64,000 bases of DNA, taken from positions 6,831,447 to 6,895,446 of the forward strand of contig CM035350.1 in assembly GCA_020137815.1 (NCBI GenBank), written 5' to 3'. The stretch is from Hormiphora californensis. Its lineage: Eukaryota > Ctenophora > Tentaculata > Cydippida > Pleurobrachiidae. This document shows, piece after piece, positions 33,601-44,619 of this stretch; positions within the stretch are counted from its first letter, which is position 1, and every line of letters starts with the position of its first letter. A program made the position numbers and the translations under genes. The notes under the pieces are model-generated. The model did no database searches and was not told where the DNA came from. It worked only from the letters and a program-made list of their open reading frames with translations.

Positions 33601-33660
33601 TACCAGAATCTGTCTTAACTTATGGATTTCAGTGATGCAAATTTCAAATAGCACCCCCTA
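30650..33660. mobile_element. Foldback-type transposable element with satellite-filled inverted arms
   Basis: About 3.0 kb. Outer arms 30650-31320 and 32990-33660 are near-perfect reverse complements and end in TAGGGGGTGCTATTTG. Inside them lie tandem ~42-bp units (CCATGGATCAGATCACATTA followed by TAGGGATCTGGTCCACCAAC), pointing one way from 31320 to ~32326 and the other way from there to ~32990. The left half has more units (about 24 against 16). The ends are flanked by GTGT on both sides, or by TA if the first two bases are the duplication. Each arm contains an internal ~130-bp direct duplication and an identical 88-codon frame (31187-30921 and 33131-33397) with no protein family. There is no transposase, so it is non-autonomous and resembles FB/Foldback elements. 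It sits in an intron of the 4.1-like gene. Confidence 0.85.
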
Positions 33661-34205
33661 GTGTTAGCCAGCACTATAACACAGTACACGTGCTCAAAGA
33701 GAGATTTGGGTGCCATTTGCATTGTGACAACAATGTAGCGCATCACTGCACCTTCTCCTTAGGAATATTTATTGGTGGAGTTTTGCATATATATAGTCAA
33801 ACCCCGATTTACCGGACCCTCGATTGTCCTTTCCCCCGATGAGTCCGATAAATCGAGGCTTGATTTGGTAAATGGCTCGTATAACTGCAGAAGAAGGCCA
33901 TCGCTCCATCTTTCACATATTGTACACATGAATTATTACACATGGCTCATCTATAGGGGTTCTCCCAACGTTTCAATTTGTTACACACATGTGTTCTCAT
34001 CTCGTATATACTGTAGAGTGATATATGGCTGTCTTCCACGGAATGAGTGTAGTCTCACTTCGTGTGTCTAGGCAGTCCCCCCTCTCTGTTATAAGCCCTC
34101 TCTGTTCACCAGTGCTCATCTAATTCTGTCTAATTAATCACCATGCTGTTCTCGGCTAATTAATGTTACACTGGCCCCAGCCCCATTTGTAATCTAGTAA
34201 CTAAC

Positions 34206-36671
34206 CGGTCGCTGAACAGGGTGATACTGTGGTTGTCACCATAAAGCTATCACCCTGTTGATTGAGCCTCTCATCACTGGGCACTGATCTGTAGGTATCG
34301 TAGAAGGAGTTGCGAACATACGGTTTAGTTCCCAGTAGGTTTATCTCTCCCTCTGATTTGGATTTACCAATACGCTGACTGGGTACTCTGAGGTGATGTC
34401 TGTTAGTTTGTTGTAGCAGTATTTATACTCCTTTTTAGGCCAGACAATCTACCGATATATTATATTGATACTGTATATCTGTACACGGGCTACTTAGAAT
34501 GTACAAGAATTTACTACGGAGAGTTGAGCGAGAAGATTAAAGTGTAGCTAGAGGACACATGTTATGCAATAGTGTGGGGAGGAAGATCTTAACCCCCCCC
34601 CCCCCACTAAAAAGGGAGTGACAGTAGTGCTAAGAGGGTAGGAAGAGACTCTCTTTATATGCTTTACTACCCCACTATTGTAAAGACAGAAAGTGACACA
34701 AGAAGACAGTCACTGACGTAAAATCGATATTATATGCTGATCATTATACCTTCCTTTTTTGTCAAAGATTGATGCATCAGAGAGAGGGGGAGAGAGTGAT
34801 AGCAGTCAGAGAAGATATTAAAAAGCATATTCCATTGATGCAACTGATTTGACTTCTTGTAAGCTCTTTCATGATTTTGCTTGATCAATTTCGAGACAGT
34901 GACTGGGTCTCTCGGCAGATTATTATACTGTTTTTGAGATTTAATCTGCCCGTCACCGCCGTATACCCCGATTATATGAGCCAGACAGAGAATATAACTA
35001 CCTACTTACCTTTGGAATTTGTTGGGTAGTTTACTAGCTCTACCAGGACATGACAACCTACTCACCTTTGGAAGTTGTTGGGTAGTTTGCTATCAGCCAG
35101 GACATGGCAACTCTTGCTTCGTTCCAAGGCCTGTTTCTGTGTCCCCCGTACACTATGAAAGGGATGTCAAAGTGTTAACCTCATCAAAGCGTTAACCTCA
35201 TCCCCCTGGTTCGTGTATATTTGAACCTCACCCAGCAATATTATTTTCATGCTTTACTATCATATTTGTGTCTCTCTCTTTTTATTTCTCTCTCTTTCTC
35301 TCTCTCTCCCTCCCTCTATCTTTCTTCCTCTCTTCCTAATATTGCACCCGAAAGAGAGCTCCTCTCTTCGCCTGCTTGTATGTGTTGTTGACAACCTACA
35401 TAGCTGTACTGCATACCAGACCAGTACTTTACAAATGGGGACCTGACAAACCGACTGACTGACAAACAGACAAAGCAACTGACAAACAGACAAAGCAACT
35501 GACAAGAAACCGACAAACAAAGTGAACAGCAATGACCGTGTAATGATATGTAATGACAAACTAATGATAACCCTGACATATTATATGTGTGTTACTTGTG
35601 TAGTCGTGCCCACCTGGTGTGTGTGTACATGAGCTTGCATTTTGAAAGCAGACAATATCTCTCTCTCTCTCTCTCCCCCTCTCATCAAATTACCTCCATA
35701 TAACATTCATCCTCTGGACAGATCTCATCCACCTTCCCTCTAACTATCTCTTCCAGCTTCACCCCCTCTCTTTCTCTATCTCTCTCTTCCCGCCTTCATA
35801 TGAAATGCCAGGTTTATTTTGTTCTTAGTATAATTTTGCTGTCAAAATGCCCCACTGCTCATTCACTAGTCCTGAGTCTGATTCTCACCAGATGCCCCCT
35901 CGCCCCACCCCACCTACCTTGCACGATACTTGGATCCACTTCTGAAAAGTCCAACGATAGGGGCAACGCGTTTTTCTGCCACATACAATCTGAGGAGGTC
36001 AGTGGTTGAATTGTTTGATGCGACTCAAGTCAGTAGAGGGTAAAATAAATGGACCCGCTATATAGAATTCGGCACAAAAGAGCAGTCGTGAGGGATCCTT
36101 TTAGCATCCCAAATACAGTTATTCCCATGCTTTTAGCATGTTAACATCTTATCGCCAGAGTGGTGGATTGAGAATAAAGAAATTGGAGGGAAATAGAGAA
36201 ATAGAGAGAAAAATATTGGGAAATATTGGAATGGAGAAATGCACTGAAGGCGTTCTCTCAATAATATATGCAGTTTATATTGAACCTTCAACTGCCAGCA
36301 AATAATATTACTAATTATGTGCTCTTCTTGTACACTGCTTTAACTCTTCTATATTTTAATCTACTGTTTGCTCCAACTAGTATCTGTTCTAGTATATCAG
36401 ATAAACATAAATATCTCCCAATAACACAGTTATCACATTTTGTGTCCAAAATTTGTGCCCTAAATTTGTGCCCTAAATTTGTGCCCTAAATTTGTGCCCT
36501 AAATTTGTGTCCTAAATTTGTGCCCTAATTCTACCCACCGTACTTTTTTGTAATCTACCTGAAGAATGTGTGGTGATCCACACAACTTTTCCACAAGTTT
36601 TTACACGCCGGAACTGAAGTTATACGGAATCCAATTGTGTCTTTGACAACGCTCTTTTCTGATGGTCGAAG
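34206..36671 (-). CDS. 4.1-like gene: FERM F3 end, FERM-adjacent (FA) region and linker (4 exons)
   Basis: Minus exons are 36671-36559, 35989-35918, 35152-35066 and 34399-34206, all phase-matched. The first encodes the end of the FERM C-lobe: DTIGFRITSVPACKNLWKSC then VDHHTFFR, almost identical in pattern to band 4.1 (LWK..VEHHTFFRL). The second and third give the FA signature GLFRSGSKYRAS then VRGTQKQALERSKS (compare GSKFRYSGRTQ...). The fourth has tyrosines in KPYVRNSFYDTYRS. FERM-FA proteins link membrane receptors to actin and spectrin, and FA is a phosphorylation-regulated segment. The exons for the first part of F3 are missing: the sequence breaks into an inverted copy just upstream (~36800). 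The gene continues downstream at 30360. Confidence 0.85.
35010..35120. repeat. Tandem duplication of an exon end with its donor
   Basis: Two ~55-bp copies (CTTACCTTTGGAATTTGTTG and CTCACCTTTGGAAGTTGTTG) give two minus-strand donors 56 bp apart (35066 and 35010) at the end of the FA-region exon. Only the first keeps the frame. Confidence 0.7.
36448..36530. repeat. 14-bp tandem repeat
   Basis: About six copies of TTTGTGCCCTAAAT, directly beside the F3-end exon. Confidence 0.9.
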
Positions 36672-36955
36672 CTGCAAAAAGTTTTATACCGGAAAAATTG
36701 TGGGCTTTGAGAAAAGCCCGATAAAAATTGGGGAATGGGGGGGGTTTGGAAGGGGGGGGGGGATAGAGTATATCTCTCTCTAGATCGCTAGATATCTCTA
36801 GGCTATCTAGACCTACCTCTCTCTCTCTTTGTTCCAACACAAAAGTTCCCGGGCCATTATGTTACAACCGCAAACTGGATTATAGTTAGACCTCTTTTGT
36901 GATACCAGTCATATAAAACATTTTCGTATATTTCTTGACATCCCGCCTCTTTCAG

Positions 36956-37061
36956 AAAAAAGAAAAGGCCCAGTCCTTGATCTGACAAGAGATTGAGCGA
37001 TCTAGACTTGACAGAAGAATGATATTTCGGACTGTGCTGGAGAGACAAGAATAGTTTAAAG
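36956..37061 (+). pseudogene. Frame-broken copy of FERM exon 2 (left arm)
   Basis: Same exon as 45758-45862 but 106 instead of 105 bp, with local differences that shift the frame (CTGACAAG for ATAGACAAG, AGAATGATA for AGATGAATA). The acceptor and GTAATT donor are intact. Sequence error is more likely than real decay, because exons 3-5 in this arm are intact. Confidence 0.75.
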
Positions 37062-37097
37062 GTAATTGGGTATTAGTTAAAAATTGTGTCAATCTAT

Positions 37098-38409
37098 CTG
37101 TGTGTTTTTAAATGACTGAGACTGTTCAAATCGACATAGCGTCAAAAGTTGTGAATATTTTGCTCGGAAATTTTAGGACAAGGTAGATGGCTACCTGCCA
37201 TTATTGTACTCGAATTTCAGTAAAATGGTGTTCCTGAATGAACCTGTAGCCCAAAAACCCCTCTAACTTTGAGCGCTCAGATCTCGCAACCTGATGAGTG
37301 GTAGAGAGCTCAAATTTCACAATATGTTGATTAGATAAGTTACTAACTTTTGGCGGCTTGGTTTGGCGATATATTTTTTAGTTCCTTGCACGGAACACGG
37401 CAAAGGGGTTTGTAAGTCGGCCTAATTGGAGATTTTTGAACCAGGTATCACGTATCACGGTCGTACTGGGGGTAATCAGCCCCAAGCAATGTGTTACACC
37501 CCGGATTCTGTAATTGGTTCTGAGTGTGGGCAAAGTGTTGTGGGCTTCGTCAGTAGACTTGATATAGTGGTCTGAAAATACGTTGACAGGGTCACGTTCG
37601 GATAGGCTGTGGTGCTGAGTGTGGTAGAGCGTGGCGCGTCGTCATATGACAAGAGAGGAGGAGAAGGAGAAAGGAGATAGCGAGAGAAATAGAGGAGAAG
37701 GAAAGAGAGGTCAGAAGGAGAGTCACATCTTAATTCGTCATGACGAGGAGAGTTCAGATTAGAGGAGAGGCGAAATCGGTGACACTAGACGTGTTATCAT
37801 GTCGAGATTTCCACACAATACCGTGACCTTGTAACAAGAAAGAGAGAGAGGACAGCAGAAATGTAAAGGAAGCAGAGAGGAATTAGAACAGTTTTGTCTG
37901 ATTTCAGTGCGTGTGAACCGATTTCGGACACTATGAACATTGAACACGTCGTGAAGAAGGCGGGGGACACTTTACCACACTCAGCACCAATTACATAATC
38001 GGTGTTTGTAACACATGGCTGAGGGCTGATTACCCCAGTAAGACACGTGATACGTGATACCTGAGTGAAAAAAATGTCCCAATTAGGCCGACTTACACCA
38101 CTTTCCCGTGTTCCTGCGAAGGAACTAAAAAAAGATATCGCCAAACCAAGCAGCCAAAAGTTTTTAAATTGTCTAATAAAACATTTTGTGAAAGTTTGAG
38201 CTCTCTATCTCATCGGGTTGCAGAGATCTGAGCGCTCAAAGTTAGAGGAGGTTTTCGGGCTACGGTTCATCGGAACGACGATTTGCTGAAATTCGAGTAC
38301 AATAAATGGCAGGTAGCTATCTACCTTGTCCTAAAATTTCAGAGCAAAATATTCACAACTTTTGACGCTATGTCGATTTGAACAGTCTCAGTCATTTAAA
38401 AACACACAG
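37098..38409. mobile_element. 1.3 kb long-inverted-repeat element, present in one arm only
   Basis: Outer ends are CTGTGTGTTTTTAAATGACTG and its reverse complement. The arms (37098 to ~37560 and ~37940-38409) are diverged reverse complements around an AG-rich centre. No coding capacity is seen. The equivalent position in contig 3 (near 45700) reads through without it, so it is an insertion. Flanking TA dinucleotides (37095-37096, 38410-38411) may be the target duplication. Confidence 0.75.
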
Positions 38410-38583
38410 TAGTAGTTTAATTCCTGCTCAATTTCTTTCATTCCCTCTGAGTTATTATTCCTTTTATGACCTTGGAATCGAGTGCTATCCTAGCCCCCTC
38501 ATGATGTCCCTTATACCATATTTGGGTGTCTCCATATTTGGGTGTCTCCATATTTGGTCATAGCCATTTTGTGTTATTTTCAG

Positions 38584-39383
38584 AACTGGCTCGACCCGGA
38601 GAAAGCGATACGAAAGCAGTTAACAAGTAAGTTGATTATTGGTATTGGATCAGAATGTGTGTATGCAGAGAGAGAGTATTGTCATGCAATCTGCCAATCA
38701 ATCCCCCTCACTTTTCAAATTTTTCAACGGTCCCACGCCCCTCCCTGCTAGGTGAGGATACGACGCTAGATTTCAGGGTCCGATTCTACGCAGAGGATCC
38801 CTGTCAGCTTTCTGATGAATACTGCAGGTAATGACGATATGAATCCAATCACAATGGATATTCATCATTATCATAGGATAGAGATGAGAATGATCCAGGA
38901 TAGAGAGACAGAGTGAGAGAGAGAATGAGAGAGAGAGAGTGAGAGCAGTATCCCACAACACGCACAGCACCTCAAGAAGCAAGAGAGAGGGAGGAGTGAC
39001 CGTCAGTAACGCGCGGAGATCCTTGTGTTGTGGGGAAAGTGCGCGCCACGCATCACGCGCACACCATTATCTACGTTGAGTAATCCTGGAAATGTGCCAA
39101 CATTTTATCCACTTGGAGATCCGCGGGACTGGACTCTAGATATACACACACACACACCACAACAGTGTCCATTACACCACACCCTCCTCCGTGTTTCAGA
39201 TATCTATTTTGTCTACAAATAAAGCAAGATCTCTTGGCTGGGAGATTACCATGTAGTTTCTACACAGGGGCACTACTGGCAAGTTATGCTGTCCAGGCAG
39301 AAGCAGGGGATTATGATCCTGAGCTGGTGGACAGTGAAGGAATTCCACATTGTATCAAAGAAATGGAGTTTGTGCCAGGCCAG
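38584..39383 (+). CDS. 4.1-like FERM domain, exons 3-5, inverted copy
   Basis: Exons 38584-38626, 38752-38827 and 39200-39383 are intact and phase-matched. They encode the F1-F2 part of a FERM domain: [13 protein letters not shown], then [20 protein letters not shown], then [20 protein letters not shown] and [15 protein letters not shown] ending EMEFVPGQ. These are hallmarks of band 4.1/EPB41L proteins (WLD.xK, VKFY..DP.QL, KQD...GRLPC, ELGDYDPE). They continue exon 2 (36956-37061 here, 45758-45862 in contig 3). The plus orientation conflicts with the F3/FA exons at 34-36.7 kb on the minus strand, so this block is inverted, probably by assembly. Confidence 0.85.
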
Positions 39384-39456
39384 GTATATATACCACACAT
39401 GCACACACAGACAGACAGATATATATATATATCAGTGTTTTAATTATACCCCTCCT

Positions 39457-40471
39457 TCACCCAGTGTCTTCGCACAAATCACTCTCTGTTACATTGTCAC
39501 ACGTCATTCCCCCGGATGGCTTTTTAAATCTCTTCCAAAGTGTCATTTTCTCCACCTTAGTGATCCTCTCTGACCGGGATTTACTGAGTTTAGGGTTCCC
39601 TGATTTCCCGTCCGACATTCGCTCTATCACGGAGTATGTTTTCTGTTTGAGGAACCGGTTCTTGAGATCTTCCAGACCGTTAGTAGGGGATGTGTTGAGT
39701 GTGTGAACCGCCTGGGTCATGGCGTACTTTTGCCTGAAATAATTGGGTTGTTATACCTTTTGTTGTTACCTCAAGAGATGGATCACAAATTACATCCTTC
39801 TTGCACAGCAAACCAACACCACTAGATCAGCACAGCTTTAACAATATACACACAGCACAAACCTGAGGGGTATCTTGAGCTCATCGATATCATCTCTACT
39901 GAGAAGCCGGGCAATGTTTATACTACTAACATCCTCATCCAGAAGTTCAGACAGGGTCGATTCATGCAGCTCATTTTCCCGGCCCCACCTAACAGCAGCA
40001 ATAGTTGAAAAAGTGCCATTGAAATATACTCAATCAGGATGCAAAATCATATCCAAGCACTCTTTGAAATTTTCAAAACAATCAAATCCAACCATTCAAT
40101 TTACCTCAAACTCTACGATGTACTACAGTTCATACTTACTTAAGAAAAGAATTTTGATCGTCAAGAAGAAGATCCTCCGAATCTAATGGATCTGCAATCC
40201 AGAAACTTGTCTGGTCATGCCACTCTTCCTCGTTATTGATTCCTGTTAGGAGCGTGAATAAGAAGGAGAGATAGAGGAAGAGATGAAGACACATAAACAT
40301 TGTTTATTGCTCATAAACAACATAAAACGTAGTTTATTGGTTTAAGCGGCTCGTTAAAAAGCAGTTTACCGTTTTTATCGCTAAGCATGGCCGTATACTG
40401 ATGCCAAGTAAGGATATGATGTGTTGTTGAAACAGGGGCGGAAGGGGGCGGGGATGGTGACTGTGTCATAT
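39457..40471 (-). CDS. Small gene with a SAM-like helical segment (4 phase-matched exons)
   Basis: Minus exons 40471-40370, 40242-40140, 39988-39863 and 39733-39457 (TGA) join in consistent phase to ~201 residues from an ATG at 40469. The N-terminus is Pro/Ser-rich (MTQSPSPPPSAPVSTT). The middle is acidic. LSELLDEDVSSINIARLLSR then DDIDELKIPLRQKYAMTQAV resembles a SAM or SAM-like bundle (hydrophobic helix, DID.L, R.K...AV). The C-terminus is Lys-rich. An open exon at about 40843-40757 (NNIACNPIPRSKVEKF...) with a GTACGC donor may lie upstream, but its phase does not fit directly. A degraded copy lies on the plus strand at 43.0-44.5 kb. The gene is nested in the FERM gene on the opposite strand. 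Function unknown. Confidence 0.6.
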
Positions 40472-41187
40472 CTACAACGGGATAGAAGGGGTCACTTGCA
40501 TGGACCGATATAAAACGGAGAAAAAATATGACAAAACAGGTACAATATATTATTCATCGAAATCATGATAATGAACTGACAAAGACTTTCGGCATGCAGG
40601 AAAAAATATTTGGTTTATTAATGCACAGATTATAATAGGCTGACTAATGGCTAACACACGTCACAAAGGATGGAGGCAGGCACAAAAACGGAGATATAAA
40701 GAAGAGAACGAGATATAAAAAGAAGAAATAATATTAAAGGAGGAGGAGGAGCGTACCAAGTCTGACCAGTCACCGTGCATATAAGAGAATTTCTCTACCT
40801 TCGATCTTGGGATCGGATTACAAGCAATGTTGTTGAATTGCACATAGCGGGGAAGGGCGGCTCATGTCTCATGCAGTCTAGTAGTGGAGAATGAGAGAGG
40901 GAGAGAGTGGTCAAGAAGGTATTACATAGCTACAGAGAGAAATGTGCGGTGAACGTCACGGAAATGATTCGACAAAACGGAGCGAGAGAAAAAGAGATCT
41001 GAGAGAGAAAAAGGCAAGATGAGAGATAAGTGGAGAGGGAGTTTAGCTATTGAGAGAGCGAGTACAAAGATAGAGAGAGATGGAGAGAGAGAGGAAGAGG
41101 GAGAATCTACGTGATTAAAAAGCCCAGTAAGCTCATTAGTCATTACTATTGTCTAGTTTGCAGTTTAGAGAGAAATTGAACCGAAAA

Positions 41188-41287
41188 NNNNNNNNNNNNN
41201 NNNNNNNNNNNNNNNNNNNNNNNNNNNNNNNNNNNNNNNNNNNNNNNNNNNNNNNNNNNNNNNNNNNNNNNNNNNNNNNNNNNNNNN
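41188..41287. other. Assembly gap (100 N)
   Basis: Exactly 100 N, lying between the two arms of the inverted duplication. Confidence 0.99.
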
Positions 41288-41536
41288 AAAAAAACCACCT
41301 CTCTCGCTTAATCCAGTCCTTACTTACTATAGTTTAGTTCTTTCTCTATCTCTGTCTCTATATTTCTCTCTCTGTCTCTCTCTCACCCCTCCCTCTATCG
41401 ATGGAGCGACAATAAATGGAACGGGGGTGTTAAATTGAGCCCTCTCTTTCCATTTCCACTTGTGCCCACCATTCTGTGCAATAGACTAGATGTGAGTTGC
41501 AACATCGATTGATGATTTGGTTTGATCAATTTTCAG

Positions 41537-41988
41537 ATCCATGAGGTTACCGCGACAAAGACAGATAAAGAAAATTGAGATCTCTCCATCAAAGAGAAAA
41601 CCGGTTAGGTGTAGTTCTATCCAAAATTGTAAAACATTCCATGGGGTTCATCCATTATATATTAACATTTATTTCACTGCATATTGTAGATTATAGGTCA
41701 AATCTTCACAACCGATTGGCGATGAAAAACCAGAGTTAAATTCCAGAAAGTTATCTTCGATTAGAAAACACACGTCACCGAATGTTTTGTAAATTTATTA
41801 CTCTGAACTTCCTGTTACTTATGCGATAATACTGTTATAACGATACGACGTGTTAAGTGTTAACTTAAAATGTTATGTGGCTGCTGGAGTTATGTGTGAA
41901 TTTAAAGCGGTTTAGTAATTTTTCATTTCTCTTACAGTATACATCACACGTTCGAAGCGGCCACGATTACATTGTATGTATTCAGTAA
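41537..41988 (+). CDS. Possible last two exons of an unidentified basic protein
   Basis: TTTTCAG acceptor, exon 41537-41603 (SMRLPRQRQIKKIEISPSKR then KP), GTTAGG donor, then CTTACAG acceptor and exon 41938-41988 ending TAA. Phases fit. The product fragment is strongly basic. Upstream exons would lie in the gap. The evidence is weak beyond splice signals. Confidence 0.3.
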
Positions 41989-42136
41989 CCCATGGCGACA
42001 GCCAGGATTTGTTGCCTAGACGCCAGGCTTCCTCCCTATTTTCTTCCATCATGATAAATACATTGTCTCCACTCCTTGTGGTTTCAAGTAGCCCGCGACA
42101 TGTATCCGCAGAGATATAGCGAAGAAAGAGAGGAAG

Positions 42137-42147
42137 AGAGAGAGAGA

Positions 42148-42182
<35 letters not shown>

Positions 42183-42208
42183 AGAGAGAGAGAGAGAGAG
42201 AGAGAGAG
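42137..42208. repeat. (AG)n microsatellite
   Basis: GA dinucleotide tract in the unique start of contig 3. Confidence 0.9.
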
Positions 42209-42788
42209 CCTGACTAGAGAGAGCGCTAGAGTAGACTAGCGTATCGAGTTGAGTGCAAGGGGGGGCTCGCTGTCTCATAGACTTGCTTGTATAATAGGCG
42301 TTGTATCTTATTATCAGTATCTATATCTCTCATCCATGTAATAATACGATGCGTCTACATCCCCGCATCTGTAGATCCAGCCTCCTCCCCCCCCCCCCCC
42401 TTTCCTCCTATCTCCTCCCTGTCCGTCTCCAATCAGTTGATGCTCACTGTCTACAAACATGCCCTACTGTTTACCAAAATATACACCCCAATCTGTGTGT
42501 ACTCCTTTCCCTCCTCTACTCCTTCTCTCCTGCAATCCTTCCTTTCTACCTCACTGATTTTAAATGTCAGTTTTCTGTCGCTTTATTCCTTTTATTTTTT
42601 CTCGCTCAGGGTTTTAATTTAGTATTCCGTCTTTTTCTCCCCTTTTACAAACTGTCACACTCACTCGTTCATTCTCTAGCGCCAGTTTGTACGTATAGCG
42701 GTTGTTCAATTTCTCTCTAAACTGCAAACTAGACAATAGTAATGACTAATGAGCTTACTGGGCTTTTTAATCACGTAGATTCTCCCTC

Positions 42789-42824
<36 letters not shown>

Positions 42825-43030
42825 TCTATCTTTTTACTCGCTCTCTCAATAGCTAAACTCCCTCTCCACTTATCTCTCATCTTGCCTTTTTCTCTCTCAG
42901 ATCTCTTTTTCTCTCGCTCCGTTTTGTCGAATCATTTCCGTGACGTTCACCGCACATTTCTCTCTAGAGCTATGTAATACCTTCTTGACCACTCTCTCCC
43001 TCTCTCATTCTCCACTAGACTGCATGAGAC

Positions 43031-44500
43031 ATGAGCCGCCCTTCCCCGCTATTCAACAACATTGCTTGTAATCCGATCCCAAGATCGAAGGTAGAGAAAT
43101 TCTCTTATATGCACGGTGACTGGTCAGACTTGGTACGCTCCTCCTCCTCCTCCTTTAATATTATTTCTTCTTTTTATATCTCGTTCTCTTCTTTATATCT
43201 CCGTTTTTGTGCCTGCCTCCATCCTTTGTGACGTGTGTTAGCCATTAGTCAGCCTATTATAATCTTGTGCATTTAATAAACCAAATATTTTTTCCTGCAT
43301 GCCGAAAGTCTTTGTCAGTTTCATTATCATGATTTCGATGAATAATATATTGTACCCCGTTTTTGTCATATTTTTTTTTTTTCCCTTTTATATCGGGCCA
43401 TGGGAAGTGACCCCCCCTTTTACCCGTTTTAGAATGACACAGTTTAACCTCCCCGCCCCCCTTCCCCCCCCTGTTTCAACAACCCCCTTTATATTCCCTT
43501 TTCTTGGCTCAGGGTTTCTGGGCCCTGCTTTTTCGATAAAAAAGGTTAAAATGCTTTTTTACGAGGGCCCCTTAAAACCCCAAAAAAACTAAAGGGTTTT
43601 GTTGTTTTTTGGCAATTAAACAATGTTTTATGTTCCCCTTTATCCCCTTCCTCTTCTCCCCCTTTTTAAACCCCCGCCTCCTAAAAGAAACAATTAAAAA
43701 GGAAGGTGGGCATTTGATAAAGTTTCCTTGGATTTTCCCGATCCATTAGAAATTTGGAATCTTCTTCTTTAAAGAAACAAAATTCTTTTTCCTTTAATAA
43801 GGGATGAAATTTATTTAAAAAAATCGTGAGTTTTTAGGTAAATTGATTGGGTTTGGGTTTTTATTTTTTTTGAAAATTTCAAAACTTCTTGGATATGAAT
43901 TTTTTGCATCCTGATTTGGGGAATTTCAATGGCCCCTTTTTTCAACTATTGCTGCTGTTAGGTGGGGGGCCGGGGAAAAAACGGGTGGAAAGAACCCAAA
44001 ACCCCCGTTTTGGGAAATTCGGGTGAAAATTTATTTGTATTAAAAATTGCCCGCTTTCTCAGAGAAAATGATAATTTATGGCTCAAGATCAAAACCCCTC
44101 GGTTTTTGGTGTTTGTTAAATTGTTAAACTGTTCTGATCAGTGGGGTGTTGGTTTGCTTTGCAAAAGGCTGTAATTTTTGATCCATCCTTTTTGAGGTAA
44201 AAAAACTCAATTTTTTTCGGCAAAAGTCCCCTATTTCCCCCCGGCCCGGGTTTCCCCCCCCCCCCTCCCCCCAATTTCCCCCACCCCAAACCCTCTGGAA
44301 AAATTCTTTAAGAAAACCCGGGTTTCCCCAAACCGAAAAAATACTCCGATAAAGCGAAAAGTCGGGCGGGAAACAGGGAACCCTAAACCCCAAATAAACC
44401 CCCCGGTTTAGAAGGATCAAAAAGGTTGAGAAAAATTTACCCCCCCTTTGGGAAAAGTTTTAAAAAACCATCCCCGGGGGGAAAATTCCCCTGGGGAAAT
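43031..44500 (+). pseudogene. Degraded copy of the SAM-like gene
   Basis: The exon NNIACNPIPRSKVEKFSYMH is intact at 43046-43135. Later exons can be followed only as error-ridden matches (for example GTTAGGTGGGGGCCGG near 43960). Treat it as a poor-quality second copy, not a separate gene. Confidence 0.55.
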
Positions 44501-44619
44501 TAACCGAAAAGTGATGTTTTGGGGAAATACCCCTGGGGGAAGGAAGGGGTTAAATTAAAAAAACTGATATTTTTTCTGTCCCGTCTGGGGTGTGTTTTGC
44601 ATGTGTTTTAATATTACCC

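Larger units (their letters stand above)
36850..41187. repeat. Left arm of a large inverted duplication (reverse complement of 42700-45962)
   Basis: Sequence from the motif GGGCCATTATGTTACAACCG at 36850 to the contig end recurs inverted in contig 3, for example 36956-37061 against 45862-45758 and 40757-40843 against 43050-43135. Its FERM exons are on the plus strand, opposite to the F3/FA exons directly left of it. It contains a 1.3 kb element that the other arm lacks. Confidence 0.85.
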
